64,000 bases of DNA from Microbacterium amylolyticum (GCF_011046975.1 NZ_CP049253.1:1364001-1428000); one strand, 5' to 3'. Positions 7,820 through 17,493 are shown, counted from the first letter of the stretch. Translations and numbers: made by a program. The notes: generated by a model not told the origin, from the letters alone.

Positions 7820-8809
7820 TCAGATCGTCTCGTCGTCGTAGCCGCTGTAGAAGTTGGCGCCGTCAAAGCCGGGCACCGAATCCTTCAGCGACAGTCCGAG
7901 CGAGGTGAGCTTGTCGCGCACCTCGTCCACCGACTTCTGTCCGAAATTGCGGATGTTCATAAGCTGCGTCTCCGAAAGGGCGACGAGCTCGCTGACCGTG
8001 TTGATTCCCTCGCGCTTGAGGCAGTTGTACGAGCGAACCGACAGATCGAGGTCTTCGATCGGCATCGACAGCTCGTTCGTGAGAACCTGCTCAACCGGTG
8101 CAGGACCAATCTCGATGCCCTCAGCCTCTTCGTTCAGCTCGCGAGCGAGGCCGAACAGCTCGACCAGCGTACGACCTGCCGATGCGACGGCGTCGCGCGG
8201 CTGGATGGACGCCTTGGTCTCAACGTCAAGAATGAGCTTGTCGAAGTCGGTGCGCTCACCGGCACGAGTTGCCTCGACACGGTAGGCGACCTTGACCACG
8301 GGCGAGTAGATCGAGTCGACGGGAACCTGCCCGGCCTCGGCGTACTCGTTGCGGTTCTGACCAGCCGAGACGTAGCCGCGGCCACGCTCGATGGTGAGCT
8401 CAAGCTCGAACTTGGCGTTGTCGTTCAGCGTGGCGATAACCAGCTCGGGGTTGTGCACCTCGACGCCGGCCGGAGCCGAAATGTCGGCAGCCGTAACCTG
8501 GCCCGCGCCGGTCTTGCGCAGGTAAGCCGTGATCGGCTCGTCGCGCTCGCTCGAAACAACAAGCTTCTTGATGTTGAGGATGATCTGCGTGACATCTTCA
8601 ACAACACCGGGGATGGTGCTGAACTCGTGCAGCACGCCGTCGATGCGGATGCTCGTGACGGCAGCGCCGGGAATCGACGACAGCAGGCTGCGACGCAGCG
8701 AGTTGCCAATCGTGTAGCCGAACCCGGGCTCCAGCGGCTCAATGATGAACCGGCTGCGGAACTCCGAGATCTTCTCCTCGGTCAGGGTGGGACGCTGTGC
8801 GATGAGCAC
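7820..8809 (-). CDS. rpoA: DNA-directed RNA polymerase subunit alpha
   Basis: 329 residues, starting at GTG (8809) after an AAAGGAA ribosome binding site. The N-terminal domain (about 1-230) carries the assembly motif [15 protein letters not shown]. The C-terminal domain (about 250-310) has [16 protein letters not shown] and the ...[14 protein letters not shown] helix-hairpin-helix, which contacts UP elements and activators. It assembles beta and beta-prime. A strong hairpin separates it from rpsK, so transcription may be adjusted between them. Confidence 0.98.
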   Translation of the reverse strand: MLIAQRPTLTEEKISEFRSRFIIEPLEPGFGYTIGNSLRRSLLSSIPGAAVTSIRIDGVLHEFSTIPGVVEDVTQIILNIKKLVVSSERDEPITAYLRKTGAGQVTAADISAPAGVEVHNPELVIATLNDNAKFELELTIERGRGYVSAGQNRNEYAEAGQVPVDSIYSPVVKVAYRVEATRAGERTDFDKLILDVETKASIQPRDAVASAGRTLVELFGLARELNEEAEGIEIGPAPVEQVLTNELSMPIEDLDLSVRSYNCLKREGINTVSELVALSETQLMNIRNFGQKSVDEVRDKLTSLGLSLKDSVPGFDGANFYSGYDDETI

Positions 8810-8933
8810 TATGTGTTCCTTTCGATCAAGTGCCCGCTATATGACACTTGGTGAATGAGGTCGTGAGTTGTGACAGCAGCGTGCGAGCTGCTGTTCCTCA
8901 TGCGCGCTTCCAGCGCACGGGTGGAACGGCGTC

Positions 8934-8968
8934 TTGCCGGGGCGCCGACAGTGTCGGCGCCCCGGCAA
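8934..8968 (-). terminator. Hairpin between rpsK and rpoA
   Basis: TTGCCGGGGCGCCGA and complement form a stem of at least 15 pairs with a short loop, 10 bases after the rpsK stop. There is no U-tract, so it may be an actinobacterial I-shaped terminator or attenuator inside the operon, or a processing/stability element. Confidence 0.6.
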
Positions 8969-8977
8969 AGAGCGTGC

Positions 8978-9376
8978 TCAGACGCGGCGGCGCTTCGGCG
9001 GACGGCAGCCGTTGTGCGCCTGGGGCGTCACATCCGAAATCGAGCCGACCTCGAGGCCAGCCGACTGCAGCGAACGAATCGCGGTCTCGCGACCCGATCC
9101 CGGTCCCTTGACGAAGACGTCGACCTTCTTGACGCCGTGGTCCTGTGCCTGACGTGCAGCAGCCTCGGCAGCCATGCCGGCGGCGTACGGCGTCGACTTG
9201 CGTGAGCCCTTGAAGCCCACGCCACCCGACGAGGCCCAGCTCAGGACGGCGCCCGAGGGGTCGGTGATCGAAACGATCGTGTTGTTGAACGTCGACTTGA
9301 TGTGGGCCTGGCCCAGTGCGACGTTCTTCTTTTCCTTGCGGCGCGGCTTGCGCGCGGCGGTCTTCGGCGTTGCCAT
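8978..9376 (-). CDS. rpsK: 30S ribosomal protein S11
   Basis: 132 residues, full length. Conserved core: [33 protein letters not shown], and the C-terminal [15 protein letters not shown] rRNA-binding tail. S11 sits on the platform and contacts mRNA at the E site. It lies 19 bases after rpsM. Confidence 0.98.
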   Translation of the reverse strand: MATPKTAARKPRRKEKKNVALGQAHIKSTFNNTIVSITDPSGAVLSWASSGGVGFKGSRKSTPYAAGMAAEAAARQAQDHGVKKVDVFVKGPGSGRETAIRSLQSAGLEVGSISDVTPQAHNGCRPPKRRRV

Positions 9377-9395
9377 TGTGATCTCCTATAAACCC

Positions 9396-9770
9396 TTAGC
9401 GAGCCTTCTTCTTACCTGCGACCGTGCGCTTCCGACCCTTGCGGGTACGCGCGTTGGTCTTGGTGCGCTGACCGCGCACGGGAAGGCCGCGCCGGTGGCG
9501 GATACCCTCGTAGGAACCGATTTCGACCTTGCGGCGAATGTCGGCGGCAACTTCACGGCGGAGGTCACCCTCAACCTTGTATGTACCTTCGATCGCGTCA
9601 CGGAGTGCGATGAGCTGCTCATCGCTGAGGTCCTTGACGCGGATGCTCTCGTCGATACCCGTGGCCGCAAGGACCTCGATCGAACGAGTACGGCCAATGC
9701 CGTAGATGTATGTGAGTGCGATCACCACGCGCTTGTCACGCGGGATGTCAACGCCGGCAAGACGTGCCAT
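9396..9770 (-). CDS. rpsM: 30S ribosomal protein S13
   Basis: 124 residues. It carries [20 protein letters not shown], the IYGIGRTRS helix-hairpin-helix, [20 protein letters not shown] and a basic C-terminal tail. S13 is in the head of the small subunit and contacts the P-site tRNA. It is separated from rpmJ by about 150 bases that contain a GC-rich palindromic run around 9895-9911. Confidence 0.98.
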   Translation of the reverse strand: MARLAGVDIPRDKRVVIALTYIYGIGRTRSIEVLAATGIDESIRVKDLSDEQLIALRDAIEGTYKVEGDLRREVAADIRRKVEIGSYEGIRHRRGLPVRGQRTKTNARTRKGRKRTVAGKKKAR

Positions 9771-9918
9771 GCGGTTTCTCCTGTTGATAGTGGAGGTGTG
9801 GAGCAGAATCGGTGCCCGGGCCTCCGCCCCGAGGTGTCCCCCGCGTTATGCGGGTTCTGACTCTGCCGAAATCATGTTGAGTTGTATGCCTAGCGGCCGC
9901 GGCGGCCGCGTCAGGAGA

Positions 9919-10035
9919 TTAGCCCTGGCGCTGCTTGTGACGCGGGTTCGACTTGCAGATAACCATCACGCGGCCGTTGCGGCGGATGATCTTGCAGCTG
10001 TCGCAAATGGGCTTAACGCTGGGCTGAACCTTCAT
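9919..10035 (-). CDS. rpmJ: 50S ribosomal protein L36
   Basis: 38 residues read from the ATG at 10035 to the TAA at 9919: [20 protein letters not shown] followed by [18 protein letters not shown]. The zinc-ribbon residues C11, C14 and C27 plus H33 are all present, so this is the zinc-binding form rather than the cysteine-free paralogue. It lies 68 bases after infA, the usual order in Actinobacteria. Confidence 0.97.
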   Translation of the reverse strand: MKVQPSVKPICDSCKIIRRNGRVMVICKSNPRHKQRQG

Positions 10036-10103
10036 GGGTGTTCCTATCGCTGTCTTCGTGCACCGGCTGGGAAACCGGCGACGTTACTTCTCGGCCAGGC
10101 CGA

Positions 10104-10322
10104 TCAGCGGTAGCGGTAGACGATGCGTCCACGCGTGAGGTCGTAGGGGCTGAGCTCCACGACGACACGGTCCTCGGGAATGATGCGGATGTAGTTCTGC
10201 CGCATCTTGCCCGAGATCGTGGCGAGCACCTTGTGACCGTTCGACAACTCAACGCGGAACATCGCGTTGGGAAGCGCCTCGGACACCGTGCCTTCGATCT
10301 CGATGACACCGTCTTTAGCCAT
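10104..10322 (-). CDS. infA: Translation initiation factor IF-1
   Basis: 72 residues. The ATG at 10322 gives the conserved start [13 protein letters not shown]; the longer open frame to 10415 is not conserved in the family. The single OB-fold is complete through [15 protein letters not shown]-1 occupies the A site during initiation. There is no strong Shine-Dalgarno, only a GCGAG run. It is the first gene after a good promoter (10422-10450) and begins the infA-rpmJ-rpsM-rpsK unit. Confidence 0.97.
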   Translation of the reverse strand: MAKDGVIEIEGTVSEALPNAMFRVELSNGHKVLATISGKMRQNYIRIIPEDRVVVELSPYDLTRGRIVYRYR

Positions 10323-10421
10323 AAACTCGCTATCGCTTGAGCAGACCGGCCGGTCTGCGGTGAATGGGGTGATTCGGCGGTGCTGATGCGCGCGAACGCA
10401 GGCGCAACACGCCAAAGATCT

Positions 10422-10450
10422 ATAGTAGACGACACGCCTGTGTGGATCAA
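10422..10450 (-). promoter_or_regulatory. Vegetative promoter of the infA-rpmJ-rpsM-rpsK operon
   Basis: On the minus strand TTGATC (10450-10445), a 17-base spacer, then TACTAT (10427-10422), about 100 bases upstream of infA. Spacing is ideal and both boxes are close to the main sigma factor consensus. Confidence 0.75.
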
Positions 10451-10507
10451 CCCGGGCGTGTCGGCTTCGTGCTAGCGCTCAGGTTTGCCCGGCGCCAACG
10501 GAAAATA

Positions 10508-10545
10508 CTCGTCGCCGCGCCCTCCGAAGAAGGCGCGGCGACGAG
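10508..10545 (-). terminator. Terminator downstream of the thioredoxin-like gene
   Basis: A 14-pair GC-rich perfect stem (CTCGTCGCCGCGCC and complement) with a ten-base loop. It begins 12 bases after the stop at 10557 and is followed in the transcribed direction by TATTTTCC. It separates the secY-adk-map-thioredoxin segment from infA. Confidence 0.85.
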
Positions 10546-10556
10546 CACAAAACGAC

Positions 10557-11216
10557 TTAGCCTGCCAGCAAGGGGAGAATGTCGTTCTCGAAGTTCATTG
10601 TCGGGGCGATCTCTTCGCCGTTGACGCGAATCGTGGGCGTTGCCGTGATGTTGGCCTCAGAGGTCTTCTCGGCGACGAAGTCCATGTAGGTGCCGTCGGC
10701 GATGCACGATGCGGCCCCAGCTGCGCCGGCCTGCTCGGCGTACCTGGTGAGCTGGTCATTGTCCAGGCCGGTGGAGCTCTGACGCGGCTGGTTCTTGAAC
10801 AGCAGGTCGACGAAGGGGTAGAACGCATCGCCGTTATCTTCGGCGACGCAGTACGTTGCTGCGGCCGCGCGCGTGGAGTACTCGGTGCCCTGCGACTGGT
10901 GATCGAGGATTGAGATCGGGTGGATCTCGAGCGTGATGTCGCCGCTCTCGATCCGCTCGGTCAGGTCGTCACCGTAGGCGTCGAAGGAACGCTTGCAGGC
11001 GGGGCACATGAAGTCCACGTACTCCTGCACGAGGTCCGGCCCGTCGCCCAGGGCGACACCACCGTTGTCCTGGTTGACGAGACCGGCCGCGGGCGCCTGC
11101 GCGGGGGCACTTGCGCGGTTGTTCATCACAACGACGAGTGCGCCAACGGCAACAACTGCCACAACGACAACCGCCGAGATGATGATCGCAAACACATTGC
11201 GGTTCTTGCCTGCCAT
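10557..11216 (-). CDS. Membrane-anchored DsbA-like thioredoxin-domain protein
   Basis: 219 residues. Residues 10-32 are an N-terminal membrane anchor. Residues 55-215 are a DsbA/Thioredoxin_4 fold facing outside, with the CPAC active site at C71-C74 and the cis-Pro region ITATPTIRVNG near 195. An additional cysteine pair lies in TYCVAED and ASCIADG. Such proteins oxidise or reduce disulfides in exported proteins. It lies between map and the infA operon; this neighbour of map is often found in Microbacteriaceae. An oxidase partner (VKOR or DsbD) is not visible in the window. Confidence 0.88.
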   Translation of the reverse strand: MAGKNRNVFAIIISAVVVVAVVAVGALVVVMNNRASAPAQAPAAGLVNQDNGGVALGDGPDLVQEYVDFMCPACKRSFDAYGDDLTERIESGDITLEIHPISILDHQSQGTEYSTRAAAATYCVAEDNGDAFYPFVDLLFKNQPRQSSTGLDNDQLTRYAEQAGAAGAASCIADGTYMDFVAEKTSEANITATPTIRVNGEEIAPTMNFENDILPLLAG

Positions 11217-11241
11217 GTCTGAATACTCCTGTAGAGGGGGG

Positions 11242-12090
11242 TCAGGGAATCGGGGTGGGTGTCACACCAAACGGCGCGAGCCCCGCCGCTCCCCCATCAG
11301 GAGCGGTGAGAACCCAGATTCCCTTATGATGCACCGCAACGCTATGTTCCCAGTGTGCGCCGCTGGATCCGTCGACCGTTGTCACGGTCCACTCGTCGTC
11401 TTCCACGAACACGTCTTCGTCGCCGGCGGTCATCATCGGCTCAACGCAGATGCACAGTCCGGGCTTGATCTCGGCGCCGCGTTCGGACGTTGCGTAGTGG
11501 AACAGCGTTGGCGCTTCGTGCATCTTGCGCCCGATGCCGTGCCCCACATAGTCGCGCAGGATTCCGGCGGGCTGACCCGTCGACGGAAGCGGGTTGGCCT
11601 CGATGTAATCCTCGATGGCCGCGCCCACCTGCCCCAGGTGCGAGGCGGATGCCAGCGCCGCGATACCGGCCCACATTGATCCGCGGGTGACATCGCTGAG
11701 CTCCTGGCGCTGTTGGACCAGTTCGGTGTCTTCTCCGCCCGGGACGATGAACGTGCGCGCGGAGTCGCCGTTCCAGCCTTCAGGGGTTTCGGCGCCGCAG
11801 TCGACGGAGACGATGTCACCGGCTTCCAGCACGCGGTCGCCCGGCATGCCGTGCACCACCTGCTCGTTGACCGAAACGCACACGGTGTGGCTGTATCCGG
11901 GCACCAGCTGGAAATTGCTGTGGGCCCCGGCTGCGACGATCACGTCGTTCGCGATGCGGTCGAGCTCGCCGGTGGTAATACCGGGACGAATCGCCTCGCT
12001 CACGGCGTCGAGCGCGGCCGCAGTGATGCGACCGGGCTCGACCATGCCGCGAAGCTGATCGGGCTTTTTGTAGATCGACCTGCGGAACAC
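11242..12090 (-). CDS. map: Methionine aminopeptidase, type I
   Basis: 282 residues from a GTG at 12090. The five metal ligands of the pita-bread fold are present: D97 (SVDCG), D109 (NGDSART), H184 (GHGIG), E217 (CVEPM) and E248 (HWEHS). The enzyme removes the N-terminal Met from new proteins in the cytosol. It follows adk by 5 bases and forms the secY-adk-map arrangement. The C-terminal about 25 residues (Gly/Ala/Pro rich) are a little longer than in enteric MetAP. Confidence 0.97.
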   Translation of the reverse strand: MFRRSIYKKPDQLRGMVEPGRITAAALDAVSEAIRPGITTGELDRIANDVIVAAGAHSNFQLVPGYSHTVCVSVNEQVVHGMPGDRVLEAGDIVSVDCGAETPEGWNGDSARTFIVPGGEDTELVQQRQELSDVTRGSMWAGIAALASASHLGQVGAAIEDYIEANPLPSTGQPAGILRDYVGHGIGRKMHEAPTLFHYATSERGAEIKPGLCICVEPMMTAGDEDVFVEDDEWTVTTVDGSSGAHWEHSVAVHHKGIWVLTAPDGGAAGLAPFGVTPTPIP

Positions 12091-12095
12091 GAGCG

Positions 12096-12680
12096 TTACC
12101 GGGTGAAGCCGCGCGCGTCGAGAGCAGCGAAGATGCGCGCGGTGATCTCGTCGAGCGTTCCGACGCCGTTGATGCGGTCGACGATGCCACGCTCGGCGTA
12201 GGTGTCGACAATCGGCGCCGTTTCGCGCTCGTAGATCTCGAGGCGCTTGGCGATGGCCTCTTCGGTGTCGTCGCTACGGCCCTGCTCAGCGGCGCGCTGC
12301 GTGATCCGAGCGATCGATTCCTCGCGAGGAACGTCCAGCAGGATCACGGCTTCCAGCGCCTCTTCGCGGCCGGCGAGGAACTCGTCCAGGTGACCCACCT
12401 GAACCGCGTTGCGCGGGTAGCCATCGAGCAGAAAACCCTCGGTGGCGTCGGGCTCGTCCAGGCGATCGCGAACGATCTCGCTGGTGACCTCGTCCGGAAC
12501 GAGATCTCCGGCGTCGGTGATGGCCTTGACCTTCTTGCCCAGCTCGGTTTCGTTTTTGATGTTCGCGCGGAAGATGTCGCCCGTCGAGACCGTGGGGATG
12601 CCGTAGGCCTCGGCGATGCGAACGCCCTGCGTTCCCTTGCCCGACCCCTGGGGGCCGACGATGAGCAGACGTGCCGTCAC
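12096..12680 (-). CDS. adk: Adenylate kinase (short, lid-less type)
   Basis: 194 residues with the P-loop GPQGSGKGT at 9-17, the AMP-binding segment VSTGDIFRANI, and DGYPRN in place of the more usual DGFPR. The large zinc LID found in Bacillus is missing, matching the short actinobacterial form. It balances ATP + AMP with 2 ADP. The GTG start overlaps the secY stop by 4 bases (GTGA), so translation is coupled. Confidence 0.98.
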   Translation of the reverse strand: MTARLLIVGPQGSGKGTQGVRIAEAYGIPTVSTGDIFRANIKNETELGKKVKAITDAGDLVPDEVTSEIVRDRLDEPDATEGFLLDGYPRNAVQVGHLDEFLAGREEALEAVILLDVPREESIARITQRAAEQGRSDDTEEAIAKRLEIYERETAPIVDTYAERGIVDRINGVGTLDEITARIFAALDARGFTR

Positions 12681-13999
12681 TTGAGAAGTCCTTCGTAGTG
12701 GCGCTGCTGAAGCTGCGCGTCGATCTGCTTAACCGTCTCCAGACCCACGCCGACGATGATGAGGATCGAGGCGCCGCCGAACGGGAAGTTCTGGTTGGCC
12801 TGAACCGTTGCCAGAGCGATCAGCGGGATGAGCGCGATGAGACCGAGGTAGATCGAACCCGGCGTCGTGATACGCGTGAGCACGTAGTCGAGGTACTCGG
12901 CCGTGGGGCGACCCGCACGGATGCCGGGGATGAACCCGCCGTACTTCTTCATGTTGTCTGCGACGTCGACCGGGTTGAACGTGATCGCGACGTAGAAGAA
13001 CGTGAATCCGATGATGAGCAGGAAGTAGACCGCCATGTACAGCGGGTGATCGCCCGTTGTGAAGTACTGGTTGATCCACTGCACCCAGGCCGGGGGAAGC
13101 TGGCCGTCTGTCGGCGTGTTGAACTGCGCGATGAGGGCAGGGATGTACAGCAGCGACGAAGCGAAGATGACCGGCACAACGCCCGCCATGTTGACCTTGA
13201 TCGGGATGTACGTGTTCGAGCCACCGTAGGTGCGGCGTCCGACCATGCGCTTCGCGTACTGAACAGGAACCCGCCGCTGGGACTGCTCAACGAAGACGAC
13301 GGCCGCGATGATGACGATGCCAATCGCGATGACGAGAAGGAAGATCTCGAAGCCACGTGCCGCCCAGATGGCGCCGAGGGCACCGGGGAACGTTGCGGCG
13401 ATCGACGTGAAGATCAGCAGGGACATACCGTTGCCGATACCGCGCTCGGTGACGAGCTCCGCCATCCACATCACGAGGCCGGTTCCGGCGGTCATGGTGA
13501 GGATGATCATGCCCTGGGCCATCCAGCTGTCGCTCGTGAGCAACTGCATGCACTCAGGCACGCTGGTGGCACCGAAGAGCTGACCGGAGCGGGCAACGGT
13601 GACGAGGGTGGTCGACTGCAGCAGCGCCAGCGCGATCGTCAGATAGCGCGTGTACTGCGTCAGCTTGCCCTGTCCCGCCTGCCCCTCCTTGTGGAGCGTC
13701 TCGAAGTGCGGAATGACGACGCGCAGGAGCTGCGTGATGATCGTCGCGGTGATGTACGGCATAACGCCGAGCGCGAAGATCGACAGCTGCAACAGGGCGC
13801 CGCCGGAGAACAGGTTGACGAGAGACAGCAGGCCATCCTGCCCCGACGTCTCAGCAAGACACTGCTGAACGTTGGGGTAGTCGATAAACGGCGACGGAAC
13901 GTGCGCGCCGAATCGATAGATAGCGATGATGCCAAGCGTGAAGCCGATCTTCCGACGCAGGTCGGGCGTGCGGAAGATCCGCGCGATTGCGCTAAACAA
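12677..13999 (-). CDS. secY: Preprotein translocase subunit SecY
   Basis: 440 residues, ten membrane segments. Conserved: the plug region after TM1, GVMPYITATIITQLL in TM2, RGIGNGMSLLIF, and the C-terminal loop RAGRPTAEYLDYVLTRIT that binds SecA and the ribosome. It starts with TTG at 13999 (MFSAIARIF). SecY is the channel of the Sec translocon. The gene follows rplO after a strong hairpin and is the first of the secY-adk-map-thioredoxin segment. Confidence 0.98.
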   Translation of the reverse strand: MFSAIARIFRTPDLRRKIGFTLGIIAIYRFGAHVPSPFIDYPNVQQCLAETSGQDGLLSLVNLFSGGALLQLSIFALGVMPYITATIITQLLRVVIPHFETLHKEGQAGQGKLTQYTRYLTIALALLQSTTLVTVARSGQLFGATSVPECMQLLTSDSWMAQGMIILTMTAGTGLVMWMAELVTERGIGNGMSLLIFTSIAATFPGALGAIWAARGFEIFLLVIAIGIVIIAAVVFVEQSQRRVPVQYAKRMVGRRTYGGSNTYIPIKVNMAGVVPVIFASSLLYIPALIAQFNTPTDGQLPPAWVQWINQYFTTGDHPLYMAVYFLLIIGFTFFYVAITFNPVDVADNMKKYGGFIPGIRAGRPTAEYLDYVLTRITTPGSIYLGLIALIPLIALATVQANQNFPFGGASILIIVGVGLETVKQIDAQLQQRHYEGLLK

Positions 14000-14058
14000 G
14001 TAACTGCCTCCCAGGAATGGAAGATGCGCGCGTCAGCGCGCACCGTCCACCAGACTAG

Positions 14059-14097
14059 CGGAAAGGGCCGGGAGCTGTGAGCTCCCGACCCTTTCCG
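14059..14097 (-). terminator. Hairpin between rplO and secY
   Basis: CGGAAAGGG-CGGGAGCT pairs with AGCTCCCG-CCCTTTCCG, one internal mismatch, three-base loop, 22 bases after the rplO stop. It looks like a terminator or attenuator inside the spc operon, implying partial readthrough into secY or a separate secY promoter. Confidence 0.7.
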
Positions 14098-14118
14098 TGT
14101 AACGCACGAGGTCCGTGC

Positions 14119-14580
14119 TTACTTAATCGAACCGCCAGCGGCCTCGATCTTGGCCTGCGCCGAGGTCGAAACCTTGTCGACCTTGACGTTCAGCGCGACA
14201 TCGAGGTCGCCGCCGCCCAGGACCTTGACGAGCTCGTTCTTGCGAACGAGACCCTTGGCAACGAGAGCCTCAACCGTCACGTCGCCACCCTCAGGGAAGG
14301 CAGCAGCGATCTTGTCCACGTTCACGACCTGGTACTCGGTGCGGAACGGGTTCTTGAAGCCGCGCAGCTTGGGGGTGCGCATGTGAAGCGGCATCTGGCC
14401 ACCCTCGAAACCAACGCGCACGGTGTTGCGAGCGCGGGTTCCCTTGGTGCCTCGGCCGGCCGTCTTACCCTTCGAGCCCTCACCGCGACCCTTGCGGGTC
14501 TTTGCGGTGTTGGCGCCGGGGACGGGACGGAGGTGGTGAGCCTTGAGCACGCCGGGGCGTGTCTCGGTGTTATCAGCCAT
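14119..14580 (-). CDS. rplO: 50S ribosomal protein L15
   Basis: 153 residues. The N-terminal rRNA-binding extension ([21 protein letters not shown]) is followed by the L18e/L15 fold with [16 protein letters not shown] and the C-terminal AKIEAAGG segment. Its ATG overlaps the rpmD stop by one base. Confidence 0.98.
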   Translation of the reverse strand: MADNTETRPGVLKAHHLRPVPGANTAKTRKGRGEGSKGKTAGRGTKGTRARNTVRVGFEGGQMPLHMRTPKLRGFKNPFRTEYQVVNVDKIAAAFPEGGDVTVEALVAKGLVRKNELVKVLGGGDLDVALNVKVDKVSTSAQAKIEAAGGSIK

Positions 14581-14765
14581 CAGTCGATCTCCTCAACCTT
14601 GACGAGGTGAGCAACGGCACGAACGTAGCCGCGGGTCTGAGCGTCATCGGGGCGGACAACCGCGTCACCGATGCGCTTGAGACCGAGGCTGCGAAGCGTG
14701 TGACGCTGGTTCTGCTTCTCGCTCACCTTGGACTTGATCTGCGTAACCTTCAGACGCGCGGCCAT
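14580..14765 (-). CDS. rpmD: 50S ribosomal protein L30
   Basis: 61 residues, a normal length, with [20 protein letters not shown] and the L30 signature [10 protein letters not shown]. It is overlapped by one base at each end by rpsE and rplO, showing tight coupling. Confidence 0.98.
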   Translation of the reverse strand: MAARLKVTQIKSKVSEKQNQRHTLRSLGLKRIGDAVVRPDDAQTRGYVRAVAHLVKVEEID

Positions 14766-15460
14766 CAGGCACCTGCCTTCGCTGCAGCGGCGGCCTTAGC
14801 CTCCGCACGGACGATACGGGCGGGAGCGACCTGGTCGAAGTCGAGGCCACGACGTGCGGCAACCGCACGAGGCTCCTCGAGTGCCTTCAGGGCCGCAACC
14901 GTCGCGTGCACGATGTTGATCGTGTTCGACGAACCCAGCGACTTCGAAAGGATGTCGTGGATACCGGCGCACTCGAGAACGGCGCGGACGGGACCACCGG
15001 CGATAACACCGGTACCCGCAACGGCCGGACGCAGAAGCACAACACCGGCGGCTTCCTCACCCTGGACGGGGTGGGGAATCGTCGACTCGATGCGGGGGAC
15101 GCGGAAGAAGTTGCGCTTAGCTTCCTCGACACCCTTCGAGATTGCGAGGGGAACTTCGCGGGCCTTGCCGTAGCCGACACCCACGAGACCGTTGCCGTCA
15201 CCGACGACCACGAGAGCGGTGAAGCTGAAGCGACGACCACCCTTCACGACCTTCGAGACGCGGTTGATCGTGACGACGCGCTCCAGGAACTGGCTGTCGT
15301 TGCCACGGCTGTTGCGGTCGTTGCCACGACGGTCGCCACGGCCGCGGCCACCTCGGTCGCCACCCCCACGACGGTCGTTGCGCTGCTCGGCCGGTGCCGT
15401 CTCGGGCGCGGTCTGAGCTGCTTCCGTGGTCACTTCGGTTGTCTCCTTGATGTCACTCAC
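14765..15460 (-). CDS. rpsE: 30S ribosomal protein S5
   Basis: 231 residues from GTG at 15460. The core S5 double-stranded RNA-binding and C-terminal domains ([19 protein letters not shown] to about residue 210) are preceded by about 55 residues rich in Arg, Gly and Asp (repeated RGG, RGNDR units), and followed by an Ala-rich tail. The N-terminal extension is usual in Actinobacteria but absent in enteric S5. S5 is needed for decoding accuracy. It overlaps the rplR stop by 4 bases. Confidence 0.97.
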   Translation of the reverse strand: MSDIKETTEVTTEAAQTAPETAPAEQRNDRRGGGDRGGRGRGDRRGNDRNSRGNDSQFLERVVTINRVSKVVKGGRRFSFTALVVVGDGNGLVGVGYGKAREVPLAISKGVEEAKRNFFRVPRIESTIPHPVQGEEAAGVVLLRPAVAGTGVIAGGPVRAVLECAGIHDILSKSLGSSNTINIVHATVAALKALEEPRAVAARRGLDFDQVAPARIVRAEAKAAAAAKAGA

Positions 15461-15816
15461 AGGCTCAGCCCTCCTTCGCGGGCGCCGTCGGCGATCGCTG
15501 CAACGCGACCGGCGTACCGGTTGCCACCGCGGTCGAACACGACGGTCTCAATGCCAGCGACCTTCGCGCGCTCGGCGAGAAGCTCGCCGACCTTACGGGC
15601 CTTGGCGGTCTTGTCGCCCTCAAGCGAACGGAGCTCGGTCTCGAGCGTCGACGCCGAGGCAAGAGTGTGGCCCTGGGCGTCATCGACGACCTGCACGAAG
15701 ACGTGGCGAGCGGAGCGTGTCACGACGAGACGGGGACGCTCTGCGGTACCGACGACCTTCTTGCGAAGGCGAGCGTGGCGGCGCGAACGCGCTGCGGACT
15801 TCGACTTCACAGCCAT
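15457..15816 (-). CDS. rplR: 50S ribosomal protein L18
   Basis: 119 residues: a basic N-terminus ([17 protein letters not shown]), [20 protein letters not shown], and the C-terminal [26 protein letters not shown] signature. L18 carries 5S rRNA to the large subunit. One base separates it from rplF. Confidence 0.98.
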   Translation of the reverse strand: MAVKSKSAARSRRHARLRKKVVGTAERPRLVVTRSARHVFVQVVDDAQGHTLASASTLETELRSLEGDKTAKARKVGELLAERAKVAGIETVVFDRGGNRYAGRVAAIADGAREGGLSL

Positions 15817-15817
15817 G

Positions 15818-16354
15818 TTACTTACCAGCCTTTCCGGCCTTGCGGCGGACCTGCTCGCCGGCGTAGCGCACGCCCTTGCCCTTGTACGGCTCAGGCTTGC
15901 GGATCTTGCGAATGTTGGCAGCCATCTCGCCGACGGCCTGCTTCGAGATACCGCTCACGGTGATCTTGGTGTTGCCGTCGACCGAAAGCTCGATCCCGGC
16001 AGGTGCCTCAACCAGAACGGGGTGCGAGAAACCGAGTGCGAGCTCCAGGTTCGAGCCCTTCTTCTGCACGCGGTAACCCGTGCCGACGATTTCCAGGTCC
16101 TTCTTGTAGCCCTGGGTCACGCCGATGATGTTGTTGTTGATGAGCGTGCGGGTCAGGCCGTGCAGGGCACGCGACTCACGCTCGTCGTCGGGACGGGTGA
16201 CGAGAACCTGGTTCTCTTCGACCTTGGCCTCGATCGGGGCAGCGACCTCGAGGGCGAGCTCGCCCTTGGGCCCCTTGACCGTCACGTTCTGGCCGTCGAT
16301 CTTCACCTCAACGCCCGAGGGAATGTCAATGGGAAGTCGTCCGATTCGCGACAT
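15818..16354 (-). CDS. rplF: 50S ribosomal protein L6
   Basis: 178 residues with the two repeated L6 domains. [15 protein letters not shown] starts the first, and [25 protein letters not shown] is the conserved C-terminal signature. It contacts the GTPase-associated region and sarcin-ricin loop. It lies 6 bases after rpsH. Confidence 0.98.
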   Translation of the reverse strand: MSRIGRLPIDIPSGVEVKIDGQNVTVKGPKGELALEVAAPIEAKVEENQVLVTRPDDERESRALHGLTRTLINNNIIGVTQGYKKDLEIVGTGYRVQKKGSNLELALGFSHPVLVEAPAGIELSVDGNTKITVSGISKQAVGEMAANIRKIRKPEPYKGKGVRYAGEQVRRKAGKAGK

Positions 16355-16360
16355 ATCAGG

Positions 16361-16759
16361 TCACCACACGTAGGCGAGAACTTCTCCGCCCACGCCCTTC
16401 TGCTCGGCCTGACGGTCCGTCAGGAGACCGTTAGAGGTGGACAGGATGGCGACACCGAGGCCGCCGAGCACCTTGGGGAGCTCGTTCGACTTCGCGTACA
16501 CGCGGAGGCCGGGCTTCGAAACGCGCTTGATGCCAGCGATCGAACGCTCACGGGTTGCGCCGTACTTGAGGGTCACGGTGAGAGTCTTGCCGACGCGTGC
16601 GTCGGTCTCCTCCCATGCCGAGATGTAACCCTCATTCTTGAGGATCTCAGCAATGTGCGTCTTGAGCTTGCTCGACGGCATCGACACCTGGTCGTGGTGC
16701 GCCGAGTTCGCGTTGCGCAGACGGGTCAGCATGTCTGCGACCGGGTCTGTCATGGTCAT
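16361..16759 (-). CDS. rpsH: 30S ribosomal protein S8
   Basis: 132 residues: [18 protein letters not shown] at the start and the C-terminal [17 protein letters not shown] signature. S8 binds helix 21 of 16S rRNA and in enterics is the repressor of the spc operon. Here rpsH is preceded by about 150 bases with a strong hairpin and no rpsN gene. Confidence 0.98.
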   Translation of the reverse strand: MTMTDPVADMLTRLRNANSAHHDQVSMPSSKLKTHIAEILKNEGYISAWEETDARVGKTLTVTLKYGATRERSIAGIKRVSKPGLRVYAKSNELPKVLGGLGVAILSTSNGLLTDRQAEQKGVGGEVLAYVW

Positions 16760-16850
16760 ATGAGTGTTCCTTTGTTCATGAGGTTTCGGCTGCCGTTACA
16801 CGACAGACGACCTTCCACGACGTGGATAGCCAATATTCAATTGTGCATGC

Positions 16851-16885
16851 GGGTGCCGGGCCCGACCAAGTCGAGCCCGGCACCC
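16851..16885 (-). terminator. Hairpin between rplE and rpsH
   Basis: GGGTGCCGGGC pairs with GCCCGGCACCC, with three further inner pairs after one mismatch, 27 bases after the rplE stop, in the 152-base gap where rpsN would be expected. It is a possible terminator or S8-binding control element. Confidence 0.6.
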
Positions 16886-16911
16886 TCAGCTGATTGCCGG
16901 TATTGCGGCGA

Positions 16912-17493
16912 TCAGTTGGCCTTGACGAACGGGAAGCCGAGGTGCGTCAGCAGCGCACGGCCCTCGTCGTCCGACTTCGCGGTCGTGACGACCGTGATGT
17001 CGAAACCGCGAACGCGGTCAATGCGGTCCTGGTCGATCTCGTGGAAGATCGACTGCTCGGTCACACCGAAGGTGTAGTTACCGTTGCCGTCGAACTGCTT
17101 CGCCGAGAGGCCGCGGAAGTCGCGGATACGGGGAAGCGCCAGCGAGACGAGGCGGTCCAGGAACTCCCACGCGCGGTCACCACGAAGAGTGACGTGCGCG
17201 CCGATGGCCTGGCCTTCACGCAGCTTGAACTGCGCGATGGACTTCTTCGCCTTTGTGACGACGGGCTTCTGACCAGTGATCGCCGTGAGGTCTGCGACCG
17301 CACCCTCGATCACCTTGCTGTCGCGAGCTGCCTCGCCGACACCCGTGTTCACAACAACCTTGACGAGGCCGGGAACCTGCATGACGTTCGCATAACCGAA
17401 CTCTTCCGTCAGCTTCTGACGGATCTCGTTGCGGTAAACCTGCTTCAGGCGCGGCTGGATTTTGCCAGTCTGCGCGGCGGTGTCCGTGCTCAT
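16912..17493 (-). CDS. rplE: 50S ribosomal protein L5
   Basis: 193 residues: an N-terminal extension of about 12 residues, then [19 protein letters not shown], the signature [16 protein letters not shown], and [17 protein letters not shown]5 contacts 5S rRNA and P-site tRNA. It follows rplX by 11 bases and is the last gene before the gap where rpsN is missing. Confidence 0.98.
   Translation of the reverse strand: MSTDTAAQTGKIQPRLKQVYRNEIRQKLTEEFGYANVMQVPGLVKVVVNTGVGEAARDSKVIEGAVADLTAITGQKPVVTKAKKSIAQFKLREGQAIGAHVTLRGDRAWEFLDRLVSLALPRIRDFRGLSAKQFDGNGNYTFGVTEQSIFHEIDQDRIDRVRGFDITVVTTAKSDDEGRALLTHLGFPFVKAN

Noticed and set aside
14906..17077. 723-residue plus-strand frame across the ribosomal genes
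   Set aside because: It lies opposite rpsE, rplR, rplF, rpsH and rplE, all of which are certain; it is a shadow.
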